The notes below the pieces were generated by a model, which was given only the letters and a program-made list of their open reading frames with translations, searched no databases and had not been told where the DNA came from. Source: Candidatus Cryosericum terrychapinii (GTDB lineage: Bacteria > Caldisericota > Caldisericia > Cryosericales > Cryosericaceae). Taken from it: a DNA stretch of 57,822 bases. A program made the position numbers and the translations under genes. The stretch lies in NCBI RefSeq assembly GCF_003570925.1, contig NZ_QXIS01000035.1, positions 1-57,822 of the forward strand, given 5' to 3'. This document shows, in pieces, positions 25,923 to 34,158 of the stretch. Numbering within the stretch: position 1 is the stretch's first letter; the number at the start of each line of letters is the position of its first letter.

Positions 25923-27266
25923 ATGGTAAGCTTCAAAAAGGATTTCGTGTTTGGCGTGGCGACATCATCCTATCAAATCGAGGGAGCGGCCGCAGAAGAC
26001 GGCAGGACCCCTTCTATCTGGGATACGTTCTGCAGGACGCCGGGCAATGTCTATGAAGGGCAGACCGGCGACATCGCCTGTGATGACTATCACCGGTACA
26101 GAGAAGATGTCGGAATATTGCGGGGGCTGGGAGTCGATTCATACAGGTTCTCGATTTCGTGGTCCAGGGTGTTCCCGGCATATGGGGTCTACAACCCCAA
26201 GGGGATGGAGTTCTACAAGAACCTGATACGCGAACTGAAACAGAATGGCATAGAGCCCATGGTCACTCTTTATCACTGGGATTTGCCGATGTGGGCTTAC
26301 GAGCGAGGAGGATGGCTGAATAGAGAGTCAGTCACATGGTTCAAAGAATACGCTACAAAAGTGTTTGAGGAACTCAATGACTCCGTGAAGTCCTGGATAA
26401 CCCACAATGAGCCATTCTGCGCGTCGATCCTGGGATATGACTTAGGAATTCATGCGCCTGGTCACAAGAATCTGGGAGAAGCCCTAATTGCAGCTCACCA
26501 CATCTTACTTTCTCATGGAGTTGCAGTTGAGGCATTCAGGGAATGTGGTCTCAAAGACAGCAAAATCGGAATAACGCTCAATCTGACGCCCTCATATCCT
26601 GCGTCCAATTCCAAGGAAGACGTGGAGGCAGCTTCCAGATCTGATGGATTGTCTAACAGGTGGTTTCTGGATCCTGTTTTCAGGTCCTCCTACCCCGAGG
26701 ATATGAAGGAAGCACTTGGCAGGTTTGCGGGCGGGTTTGACTTTATAAAGGATGGAGATCTACAGACGATATCGGCCAGGAATGATTTTCTGGGAGTCAA
26801 CTACTACACACGTGTTCAAACTAAGTTTGTTCAGGACTCAGGGTTGAACTACCAGGACGTTCAGGGGAACCTGAAGAAGAACGTTACCGCAATGGGTTGG
26901 GAGATTTGTCCAGAAGCCCTGTACGATCTTGTCCTGAGGTTGAGGAGGGAATACACACGGGTGCCCATCTACATTACGGAGAATGGTGCTGCGTTTGACG
27001 ATGTCCTTTCCCAGGGAAAGCGGGTGCATGATACTGAACGCATAGACTACATCAAAGGGCATCTGAGGAAGATAGCTGGGGCAAACGAGCAAGGGGCAGA
27101 CGTACGCGGGTACTATCTGTGGTCACTGCTCGACAATTTTGAGTGGGCATATGGCTACTCGAAGAAATTCGGGATCGTGCATGTCGACTTCGAGACTCAG
27201 GAGAGATCCCTGAAGGACAGTGCGTTGTGGTACAGAGACACTATCAGCAGCAGGACCATTGAGTAG
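25923..27266 (+). CDS. Beta-glucosidase / 6-phospho-independent GH1 glycosidase
   Basis: 447 residues from ATG 25923, chosen because GGAGG lies 5 nt upstream and GH1 enzymes begin FKKDFVFGVATSSYQIEGA; an upstream ATG at 25884 lacks a site. Catalytic acid/base Glu163 (ITHNEPFC) and nucleophile Glu353 (YITENGAAF). DGRTPSIWDTFCRTPG and WSLLDNFEWAYGYSKKFGIV are standard. No signal peptide. The family hydrolyses beta-glucosides, often also beta-galactosides, fucosides and mannosides. It probably splits imported gluco- or glucomanno-oligosaccharides together with the GH2 enzyme. Confidence 0.94.
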   Translation: MVSFKKDFVFGVATSSYQIEGAAAEDGRTPSIWDTFCRTPGNVYEGQTGDIACDDYHRYREDVGILRGLGVDSYRFSISWSRVFPAYGVYNPKGMEFYKNLIRELKQNGIEPMVTLYHWDLPMWAYERGGWLNRESVTWFKEYATKVFEELNDSVKSWITHNEPFCASILGYDLGIHAPGHKNLGEALIAAHHILLSHGVAVEAFRECGLKDSKIGITLNLTPSYPASNSKEDVEAASRSDGLSNRWFLDPVFRSSYPEDMKEALGRFAGGFDFIKDGDLQTISARNDFLGVNYYTRVQTKFVQDSGLNYQDVQGNLKKNVTAMGWEICPEALYDLVLRLRREYTRVPIYITENGAAFDDVLSQGKRVHDTERIDYIKGHLRKIAGANEQGADVRGYYLWSLLDNFEWAYGYSKKFGIVHVDFETQERSLKDSALWYRDTISSRTIE

Positions 27267-27361
27267 AATGCTGCATTGTTCCCCCTGCTTTTGCATCTCC
27301 GCCCGATCGGCGTGCTGACAAGCATGCTGGAGGTCAACAGTATGACTGACGGAGCATCAAC

Positions 27362-28366
27362 ATGCTGAAACCCGTTCTCTGTGGAGGAGAAATCCTGCTT
27401 GATTTTCTTTCAAAGGATATGGGCAAAGGACTTGCCGATAGTATCTTCTTTGAAAAGAGGCCCGGGGGTTCTATTTTCAATGTTGCTGTCGGTCTAAGAA
27501 GACTGGGAGTCCCAGCTTCTCTGTTGACGAAACTTGGAGGCGATGAGTTTAGTCAAGGGCTGATGAGTGTCATCACGGAAGAGAAGATCAATACTGAATG
27601 CCTGATGAGAGATCCCGACCTGAAGACGACTCTCGCCTTCGTGGCGCTGAACAAAGAAGGAAAGCCCGAGTTCAGGTTCTACAGAGAGAATGCGGCCGAC
27701 ACCAGGTTGACTGTCTCCGAAGTCGAACGCATAGATCCTCAAGACTATTCCATGTACCATTTTGGCTCAATCGCCTTGCTTGAGAAACCGGCCTCGGATG
27801 CGTATCTGGAGCTATTGAATGTGTTTCGTGCGGAGAAAGTACTCACTTCTTTTGATCCCAACATAAGGCCGTCTCTAATAAATGATAGACGATCGTTTCT
27901 GGACATGTTCTACAGGATATCCGAAATGGTTGACATCATGAAGCTGAGTGATGATGATCTGGAATACATTACCGGCCTGACAGATGTAAGAGAGGGTTTG
28001 AGGATGCTACCAAACAGAGCGAATGCTCTGACCCTTGTTACTCTTGGCAAGAATGGAGCTATAGCCTCTTACAAGGGTCAATCCAGACATGTCCCTACGT
28101 TCAACAGAGTAAGAGTCAAAGACACAACTGGCTGCGGAGACGCTTTCATGGCGGCAATCATATCTGGATTGTTGAACAGTGGCAGCTTGACGACCCTTTC
28201 GATGTCAAAACTGACAGATATTGTGACCTTCGCAAATGCTGCAGCTACGATTGTTGGTACACGCTATGGAGCAGCCAATGCCATGCCGCGTCCTCGAGAA
28301 GTCGGCAGGTTCCTCTCTGTTCACCAGAATGACAATGTGCAGGATGGCGCATCAGAGCGACCGTAA
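27362..28366 (+). CDS. PfkB-family sugar kinase, probable fructokinase
   Basis: 334 residues. Ribokinase fold: PGGSIFNVAVGLRRLGVPAS near residues 34-53 (sugar-binding signature) and the C-terminal ATP/anion-hole signature VKDTTGCGDAFMAA near residue 255. That motif is usually DTTGAGDAF; the Ala-to-Cys change keeps the GxGD core and catalytic Asp. Overall pattern is closest to bacterial fructokinases (CGGEILLDF start). It lies between the GH1 gene and the lyxose/mannose isomerase gene, which would supply fructose from mannose, so phosphorylation of fructose to fructose-6-P is the best guess. The ATG at 27362 has GGAGCATCAAC upstream. Confidence 0.85.
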   Translation: MLKPVLCGGEILLDFLSKDMGKGLADSIFFEKRPGGSIFNVAVGLRRLGVPASLLTKLGGDEFSQGLMSVITEEKINTECLMRDPDLKTTLAFVALNKEGKPEFRFYRENAADTRLTVSEVERIDPQDYSMYHFGSIALLEKPASDAYLELLNVFRAEKVLTSFDPNIRPSLINDRRSFLDMFYRISEMVDIMKLSDDDLEYITGLTDVREGLRMLPNRANALTLVTLGKNGAIASYKGQSRHVPTFNRVRVKDTTGCGDAFMAAIISGLLNSGSLTTLSMSKLTDIVTFANAAATIVGTRYGAANAMPRPREVGRFLSVHQNDNVQDGASERP

Positions 28367-28380
28367 GAGGAAATTGGTGA

Positions 28381-28947
<567 letters not shown>

Positions 28948-28993
28948 GCGCCGCGTAGCGTCGTAGAAGACTGAACAATGTGGAGGTCAAGAA

Positions 28994-29137
28994 ATGAGAG
29001 CGGGCATCTTCTCGCATGAATGCAGAGGGAAGGTGTTCCGTGGTCTGCCCGACCTCGATGTACGGTGCATCATTGTGGCAGGGAGCGGTGTGTTCGCTAT
29101 GACGGCGTACTGCGTCGTTCGCCTCCAGACTCAGTAA
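28994..29137 (+). pseudogene. Truncated gene start at the island's right edge
   Basis: An ATG at 28994 with a good GTGGAGG site begins MRAGIFSHECRGKVFRGLP and stops after 47 codons, overlapping the 3' end of the convergent HAD gene. The strong ribosome site with so short a product suggests the 5' end of a larger gene cut off by rearrangement, probably between about 29050 and 29130. Too little is left to name a family. A genuine 47-residue protein is not excluded. Confidence 0.45.
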
Positions 29138-29835
29138 TTCGCCATAACCCAGCGCTCGAAGCCGAGGCCGTCGGAGATGTGGTCCGCCCCCGATGACGCC
29201 GCATCGCCGATAACGTAGTCGGTCACGAGGTAGGTCTCGATGCCGACCAGACGTGCTGACATATCTTCAGTGCAATCGTTGCCCACCACGAGCGCTTGGG
29301 CGGGATCGACGTTCATGATGGTAGCAACGTGCTGCCAGTATGCCGCATTGGGCTTGCAGTAGCCGCAATTTTCCATCGTGCTGACATACTCGAACGTATC
29401 CGGAGAGAATCCAGCCCATGCCAGCCTCTTGTACGTAGCCAGCTGTGGGAAGATGGGATTGGTGGTCAGCAGGATGCGGTATCCCCTTTCGCGCAAGTAC
29501 ACGACACTTCGGTAGAGGGGCTCGTTGCGTCTCATGACGTCATGGACGTTGTCGAAGGTCGTCGCGTAGAACTCCATGATGCGGTCCCAGACGGCCTGCT
29601 GGTCGACGCCACGGTACAAGGCCTCGAACTCTCTCCTGAACTTCACCAGGTTACAGCTGCCCGGGCTTGTGTCTGCCTGCATGCGCGCCGTCGCGGTGAG
29701 GATGTTCCTGGCCAGTCCCTCCGCGGGCAGGAGGCCGTGCAAAGCATGTGTAAGCTCACCAAAATACGCGTGCATGAAGTCGTTTTCGTTTGCGGCCAGC
29801 AGTGTACCATCAAGGTCGAACAGAAAGGTCTTCAT
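29131..29835 (-). CDS. HAD-superfamily hydrolase
   Basis: 234 residues, start at 29835 with GAGGAGAG on the minus strand. HAD motifs: I, MKTFLFDLDGTLL (Asp7 nucleophile, Asp9); II, ILLTTNP; III, Lys in GYCKPNAAYW; IV, ALVVGNDCTEDM. A helical cap lies between motifs I and II. It is probably a small-molecule phosphatase in the cytoplasm; the substrate is unknown. Divergent from mglB. Its inside (29419-29709) is duplicated exactly at 16778-17068. Its 5' end plus the shared promoter region is duplicated in diverged form at 33830-34042. Confidence 0.88.
   Translation of the reverse strand: MKTFLFDLDGTLLAANENDFMHAYFGELTHALHGLLPAEGLARNILTATARMQADTSPGSCNLVKFRREFEALYRGVDQQAVWDRIMEFYATTFDNVHDVMRRNEPLYRSVVYLRERGYRILLTTNPIFPQLATYKRLAWAGFSPDTFEYVSTMENCGYCKPNAAYWQHVATIMNVDPAQALVVGNDCTEDMSARLVGIETYLVTDYVIGDAASSGADHISDGLGFERWVMANY
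29419..29709 (+). repeat. 291-bp exact direct repeat, copy B (inside the intact HAD gene)
   Basis: Identical to 16778-17068. Flanking bases differ at once on both sides (A versus T on the left, G versus A on the right), which fixes the edges. Confidence 0.95.
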
Positions 29836-29953
29836 TCAGTACTCTCCTCACGTGGCTAATAACCCGGGAGAGTATACCAGTGATTTCCGACGTTCTCATG
29901 ATGATTCTGAAACGTGCATTCCAAGAACGGCGTAACCGTCAGTGTGCGAACTG

Positions 29954-29981
29954 TTGACTTTCTTGCGAATACTTCTACGAT
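29954..29981 (+). promoter_or_regulatory. Promoter of mglBAC
   Basis: TTGACT (29954-29959), 16-bp spacer, TACGAT (29976-29981); mglB starts at 30046. The same elements recur 4,053 bp downstream in front of xylB. Confidence 0.6.
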
Positions 29982-30045
29982 TCGTTATGTGACATTAATA
30001 TTGTTGCGTTTGTGGTAGCGCCAATCTTGACAAGGAGGATTGACA

Positions 30046-31077
30046 ATGAAGAAGATCGTAATGCTGTTTCTCGTTGCTGCGCTTGTTCTCTCGGTCGGCG
30101 GTTGCGCGAAGAAGGCTGTTGTAACCCCGAAAATCGGTGTGGCCATCTACAAGTTCGATGATACCTTCATGTCCTATGTCCGCAACCAGATTCAATCTGC
30201 TGCAAATGGCAAGATCCTGCTGTCTGTCCAGGACAGCCAGTACGACCAGCCGAAGCAGAATGACCAGGTTGACCAGTTCCTTGTAGAGGGCGACACTGCT
30301 CTCGCCATCAACATGGTTGACCCATCTGCCGTGTCCGTCATTATCGACAAGTGCAAGACCAAGAATGTTCCGCTTGTTCTCTTCAACCGTGAGCCCGTTG
30401 CAGCTGACATGGCGGCATGGGACAAGGTCTACTACGTTGGAGCCAAGGCGCAGCAGTCTGGCACCTATCAGGGTGAGATCGTCGCTGAGTACTGGAAGGC
30501 TCATCCAGAAGCAGATCTCAACAAAGATGGCATTCTTCAGTACGTTATGCTGATGGGTGACCCGTCCAACACCGATGCGAAGTACCGCACCGAGTTCTCC
30601 ATTAAGGCCATTGAAGCAGCAGGAATCAAGGTCCAGAAGCTCGCCGAAGACACTGCCATGTGGGACCGCGTCAAGGGGCAGGAAAAGATGGCTGCCTTCC
30701 TGACTGCCAACGCGGGCAAGATCGAAGTCGTCCTCGCCAACAACGATGACATGGGGCTCGGCGCAATCGAAGCTCTCAAGGCTGCTGGCTACTTCAAGAA
30801 TGGCAAGTACATGCCTGTTGTCAGTGTCGATGCTACACCGCCTGCTCTTGATGCTTTGGCGCAGGGCACTCTTCTGGGAACCGTCCTGAACGACGCAGTG
30901 AAGCAGGGTCAGGCTACCTTTGATCTCGCGTACGCGCTTGCTACAGGCGCAGAGGTCAAGTCCGACGTGGCCCCACTTGCTCTGGCCGATGGAACAGTCG
31001 ATTCAACCGGGAAGTACATCTGGGTTCCGTACGTGAAGGTTACGAAGGACAACTACAAGGACTTCCTCGCGAAATAG
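30046..31077 (+). CDS. mglB: Galactose/glucose-binding lipoprotein MglB
   Basis: 343 residues from ATG 30046 (AAGGAGG upstream). Lipoprotein signal peptide with lipobox SVGGC (Cys about residue 20). The body follows MglB closely: IYKFDDTFMSYVRN near the N-terminus, DSQYDQPKQNDQVDQFL, the calcium-site loop ADLNKDGILQ, EDTAMWDRV, KIEVVLANNDDMGLGAIEAL and VLNDAVKQGQATFDLA. It should bind D-galactose or D-glucose outside the membrane and deliver it to MglA/MglC. First gene of mglBAC, followed by two hairpins before mglA. Confidence 0.93.
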   Translation: MKKIVMLFLVAALVLSVGGCAKKAVVTPKIGVAIYKFDDTFMSYVRNQIQSAANGKILLSVQDSQYDQPKQNDQVDQFLVEGDTALAINMVDPSAVSVIIDKCKTKNVPLVLFNREPVAADMAAWDKVYYVGAKAQQSGTYQGEIVAEYWKAHPEADLNKDGILQYVMLMGDPSNTDAKYRTEFSIKAIEAAGIKVQKLAEDTAMWDRVKGQEKMAAFLTANAGKIEVVLANNDDMGLGAIEALKAAGYFKNGKYMPVVSVDATPPALDALAQGTLLGTVLNDAVKQGQATFDLAYALATGAEVKSDVAPLALADGTVDSTGKYIWVPYVKVTKDNYKDFLAK

Positions 31078-31091
31078 TGGTGCTCGACTTC

Positions 31092-31166
31092 CAAGGAAAA
31101 GCTTGATTTCCTTGTAGACAGAGGAGGGCGTGCGCGCTAAGGTGTACGCCCTCCGTCTGTATATTT
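31092..31166 (+). terminator. Two hairpins between mglB and mglA (attenuator)
   Basis: Hairpin 1: CAAGGAAA (31092-31099) with TTTCCTTG (31107-31114). Hairpin 2: ACAGAGGAGGGCGT (31118-31131) with ACGCCCTCCGTCTGT (31146-31160, one bulge), then ATATTT. A partial terminator or RNA-processing site is likely. Confidence 0.6.
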
Positions 31167-31188
31167 CTGCTACGGAGGTGTCCTCTCG

Positions 31189-32703
31189 ATGAGCAGCAGC
31201 GAATATGTTCTGGAGATGCGTAACATCTCCAAAAACTTCCCCGGGGTGAAAGCCCTCGACGATGTTACGCTGAAGGTGGCTCCTGGAACGGTTCATGCGA
31301 TAGTAGGCGAAAACGGAGCCGGCAAGTCGACCCTGATGAAGTGCGTATTCGGGCTTTATACGGCCGATGATGGGGAAGTGATCCTGAACGGTCAGCCGGT
31401 CTCGTTCGCCAGCACCAAGCAGGCTCTCGATGCGGGTATCGCCATGATTCAGCAGGAACTTTTACCCGTTCTACAGCGGAGCGTCATGGAAAACTTCTGG
31501 CTGGGTCGCTTTCCCGAGAAGAACTACGGAATCATCAAAATCGTCGATGAGAAGAAGATGTACGCCGACTGCAAGGCGGTTTTTGACGACCTTAGGCTGA
31601 ATATTGATCCAGCGACCAAAGTGTTCAACCTGTCGGCTTCGAAGATCCAGTCCATGGAGATTGCGCAGGCAGTCTCCCACCATTCAAAAGTCATAATCAT
31701 GGATGAGCCGACATCGTCTCTTACTGAGAACGAAGTGGAGCATCTCTTTACGATCATAAGGAAACTGAAGGACCAAGGTATCGCCATTGTCTATATCTCC
31801 CACAGGATAGAGGAGATTTTCGAAATCTCGGATGAAGTTACTATCATGCGTGACGGTAAGTGTGTTGGTACCTATCCTACCAAGCAACTTACTCCCGAGT
31901 TTGTCATCAAACAAATGGTGGGCCGTACGTTGACAAACATGTTTCCTCCGCGGGAGAATACGCCGGACGGTGTTGTTCTGAAGGTCGAAAACCTTACATC
32001 GGTGACTGAACACTCCTTCAGGGACATAACGTTTGACGTGAAGAAGGGTGAGATCTTCGGTATCGGCGGCCTTGTCGGTGCGCAGCGGAGTGAACTGGTC
32101 GAAGCCCTGTTTGGGCTGCGCAGCGTCAAGAGCGGCACGGTCAGTATTGATGGCAAGAAGGTTGTCATTACGAGCCCGATCCAGGCTAAACAATACAAGA
32201 TGGCGCTCCTGACCGAAGAGCGGCGGGCGACTGGTATCTTCCCAGTGCTTTCTGTGCTGGACAATACGATCATGGCAAGCATTGGCCGGTATGTGCACAA
32301 GTCTGGTCTTCTTGACGAGAAAACGGGCAGGCGTGATGCGGGGAAGATTATTGACACGCTCAGGGTCAAAACGCCTTCATTGGCGACCCTCATCGAGAAC
32401 CTCTCAGGCGGAAACCAGCAGAAGGTTATCGTTGCACGATGGTTGCTTACGCAGCCAGATATTCTGATCCTCGATGAACCGACGCGCGGGATCGACGTCG
32501 GGACCAAGTACGAGATCTATTCGATCATTGCTGACCTTGCGAAGAAGGGTAAGACGATCATCATGATTTCCTCGGAAATGCCCGAGCTCATCGGGATGTC
32601 CGACCGCATCATGGTCATGTGCGAAGGCAGGGTCACCGGCATTCTTGATGGAAAAGAAGCGACGCAGGAGCGCATCATGACGCTCGCGACGCAGCTCATG
32701 TAA
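31189..32703 (+). CDS. mglA: Sugar ABC transporter ATPase MglA (two fused nucleotide-binding domains)
   Basis: 504 residues. Domain 1: Walker A GENGAGKST, Q-loop MIQQELLPV, signature region LSASKIQSMEIAQA (degenerate, as usual in MglA), Walker B VIIMDEPTSSLTENE, switch YISHRIEEI. Domain 2: degenerate Walker A (GGLVGAQRSEL), intact signature LSGGNQQKVIVARWLL and Walker B ILILDEPTRGIDVGTK. This asymmetry is normal for monosaccharide ABC ATPases. It powers uptake with MglC. ATG 31189 follows GGAGGTG. Confidence 0.93.
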   Translation: MSSSEYVLEMRNISKNFPGVKALDDVTLKVAPGTVHAIVGENGAGKSTLMKCVFGLYTADDGEVILNGQPVSFASTKQALDAGIAMIQQELLPVLQRSVMENFWLGRFPEKNYGIIKIVDEKKMYADCKAVFDDLRLNIDPATKVFNLSASKIQSMEIAQAVSHHSKVIIMDEPTSSLTENEVEHLFTIIRKLKDQGIAIVYISHRIEEIFEISDEVTIMRDGKCVGTYPTKQLTPEFVIKQMVGRTLTNMFPPRENTPDGVVLKVENLTSVTEHSFRDITFDVKKGEIFGIGGLVGAQRSELVEALFGLRSVKSGTVSIDGKKVVITSPIQAKQYKMALLTEERRATGIFPVLSVLDNTIMASIGRYVHKSGLLDEKTGRRDAGKIIDTLRVKTPSLATLIENLSGGNQQKVIVARWLLTQPDILILDEPTRGIDVGTKYEIYSIIADLAKKGKTIIMISSEMPELIGMSDRIMVMCEGRVTGILDGKEATQERIMTLATQLM

Positions 32704-32716
32704 CAGGGAGACGAAC

Positions 32717-33748
32717 ATGAAGAATCCTGCATCGACAAGTTGGAGCAAGCGTATCAATGCGCGTTCCATCCGTGAGTTCGCGACGAAGAATGCTATCATT
32801 CTGGTACTTGCGGCACTGGTTCTTGTCATCGGCATTGTCAAGAACGGCTTCCTGACGCCGGACAATCTCGTCAACATCATGAGGATTTCCTCGGTCCGTC
32901 TCATCATCGCACTTGGAGCCGCCGGTGTCCTGATTAGTGGCGGTGTCGACCTTTCTGCAGGGCGTACCGTCGGTCTTGCTGCGGTTGTTGCGGCGTCGCT
33001 CGCCCAGCGTCCAGACTATGCAAGCAAGATCTTTCCAAACCTTCCATACATGTGGGTCATCGTCCCGATCCTTGCAGGCATCGCCGCCGGACTCCTTGTA
33101 GGTATCATCAACGGGCTTGCCATTGCGTATCTGAAGGTCCCGCCTTTCATCGCAACCCTTGGTACAATGGTCATCGTCTGGGGCGCCGCATCGCTCTATG
33201 TCGACCGGCCGCCGCTGGGCGCACAGCCTATTGGTGGACTCCGGACCGACTTCACTAACCTGGGGACCGGATCGGTCGGATTCATGCCGACGATCATCCT
33301 GATTGCACTCATCGTTTATTGCATCTACTGGGTCATGCTGAACAAGACTCAGCTCGGCAAGAACATCTATGCGATTGGCGGCAACCTCAACGCCGCTATC
33401 GTTTCGGGTGTCAATGTCAAGAAAAACCTCGTCACCCTGTACGCCATTGCCGGTATGCTTTACGGGCTCGGTGGTGTCCTCCTCTCGGCCCGTTCGGGCG
33501 GCGCGACGAACAACTATGGTCAGAGCTACGAGTTGGATGCCATCGCGGCATCAGTGATAGGTGGTGTCTCGAACATGGGTGGTATCGGAACGGTTGCCGG
33601 TGTCCTCACTGGTGTCCTGATCTTCGAGGTCCTCAACAATGGACTCGTGGTCCTGGGCATTTCGGCCTATTGGCAGCAGGTTGTCAAGGGTGTCATCATC
33701 GTCGCGGCAGTCGCGGTCGACATTCGGAAATACAGCAAGAAACGGTAG
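32717..33748 (+). CDS. mglC: Sugar ABC transporter permease MglC
   Basis: 343 residues, 13 nt after mglA, GGGAGACG upstream of the ATG. BPD_transp_2 family with about eight to ten membrane helices; signatures GVLISGGVDLSAGRTVGLAA, VPPFIATLGTMVIVWGAASL, YAIGGNLNAAIVSGVNVKKN and ASVIGGVSNMGGIGTVAGVL. The position and sequence fit the MglC channel of galactose/methyl-galactoside transporters. Followed by a strong terminator, so mglBAC is a closed transcription unit. Confidence 0.93.
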   Translation: MKNPASTSWSKRINARSIREFATKNAIILVLAALVLVIGIVKNGFLTPDNLVNIMRISSVRLIIALGAAGVLISGGVDLSAGRTVGLAAVVAASLAQRPDYASKIFPNLPYMWVIVPILAGIAAGLLVGIINGLAIAYLKVPPFIATLGTMVIVWGAASLYVDRPPLGAQPIGGLRTDFTNLGTGSVGFMPTIILIALIVYCIYWVMLNKTQLGKNIYAIGGNLNAAIVSGVNVKKNLVTLYAIAGMLYGLGGVLLSARSGGATNNYGQSYELDAIAASVIGGVSNMGGIGTVAGVLTGVLIFEVLNNGLVVLGISAYWQQVVKGVIIVAAVAVDIRKYSKKR

Positions 33749-33775
33749 TCCTCACGGTTTGCCGAAGAAGCAGAG

Positions 33776-33800
33776 CCCGGCCGCTCGGCCGGGTTTTTTT
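33776..33800 (+). terminator. Terminator of mglBAC
   Basis: CCCGGCC (33776-33782) pairs with GGCCGGG (33787-33793) around GCTC, followed by seven T (33794-33800). Confidence 0.9.
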
Positions 33801-33829
33801 GTGTTTATCGTCCAGCGGCAATCAGCAGA

Positions 33830-33888
33830 AAGTCGTCGCTGTCCATAGCCAGTAGTGTGCCGTCAAGGTCGAACAGAAAGGCCTTCAT
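33830..33888 (-). pseudogene. HAD hydrolase 5' remnant
   Basis: Minus strand from ATG 33888: MKAFLFDLDGTLLAMDSDDF, with HAD motif I intact. Homology to the HAD gene stops near 33830. The next bases (33813-33835, AGCGGCAATCAGCAGAAAGT...) match the SGGNQQKV-coding stretch of the sugar ABC ATPase genes (compare 39506-39528) on the opposite strand, suggesting a chimeric junction. Confidence 0.7.
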
Positions 33889-34006
33889 CCAGTACTCCCC
33901 TCTCGTGGCTAAGAACCCGGGAGAGGATACCAGCGATTTCTGGTGTTCCCATGATGATTGTGAAATACGCTTTCCAAGCTGCGTGCAACCGCCAGCGTGC
34001 GAACTG

Positions 34007-34034
34007 TTGACTTTCCTGTGAAACCTTCTAGGAT
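34007..34034 (+). promoter_or_regulatory. Duplicated promoter in front of xylB
   Basis: TTGACT (34007-34012), 16-bp spacer, TAGGAT (34029-34034). Same position and spacing as the mglB promoter in the aligned duplicate; probably drives xylBAFGH. Confidence 0.55.
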
Positions 34035-34158
34035 TGTTAATACAATATTAGGAACAGATTGGCTGCATTGATTGCGCGTCTGGAATCGCTGTTGAAATGC
34101 GAAGTCTGACCTGCACATGATTGTGAACGGGGCGTGCAGTGGGTAGGAGCGAGATGGG

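Larger units (their letters stand above)
33830..34042 (+). repeat. Diverged duplicate of the HAD 5' end plus mglB promoter region
   Basis: Aligns without gaps at a constant offset of 4,053 bp to 29777-29989, roughly 80% identical by eye. It covers the first 20 HAD codons, the HAD ribosome site, the divergent spacer and the promoter. Confidence 0.9.
33749..34158. other. 410-bp region of duplicated debris between mglC and xylB
   Basis: No intact gene. It contains the mglC terminator, the diverged duplicate of the HAD 5' end and mglB promoter region (33830-34042), and a short leader to xylB. Confidence 0.7.
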
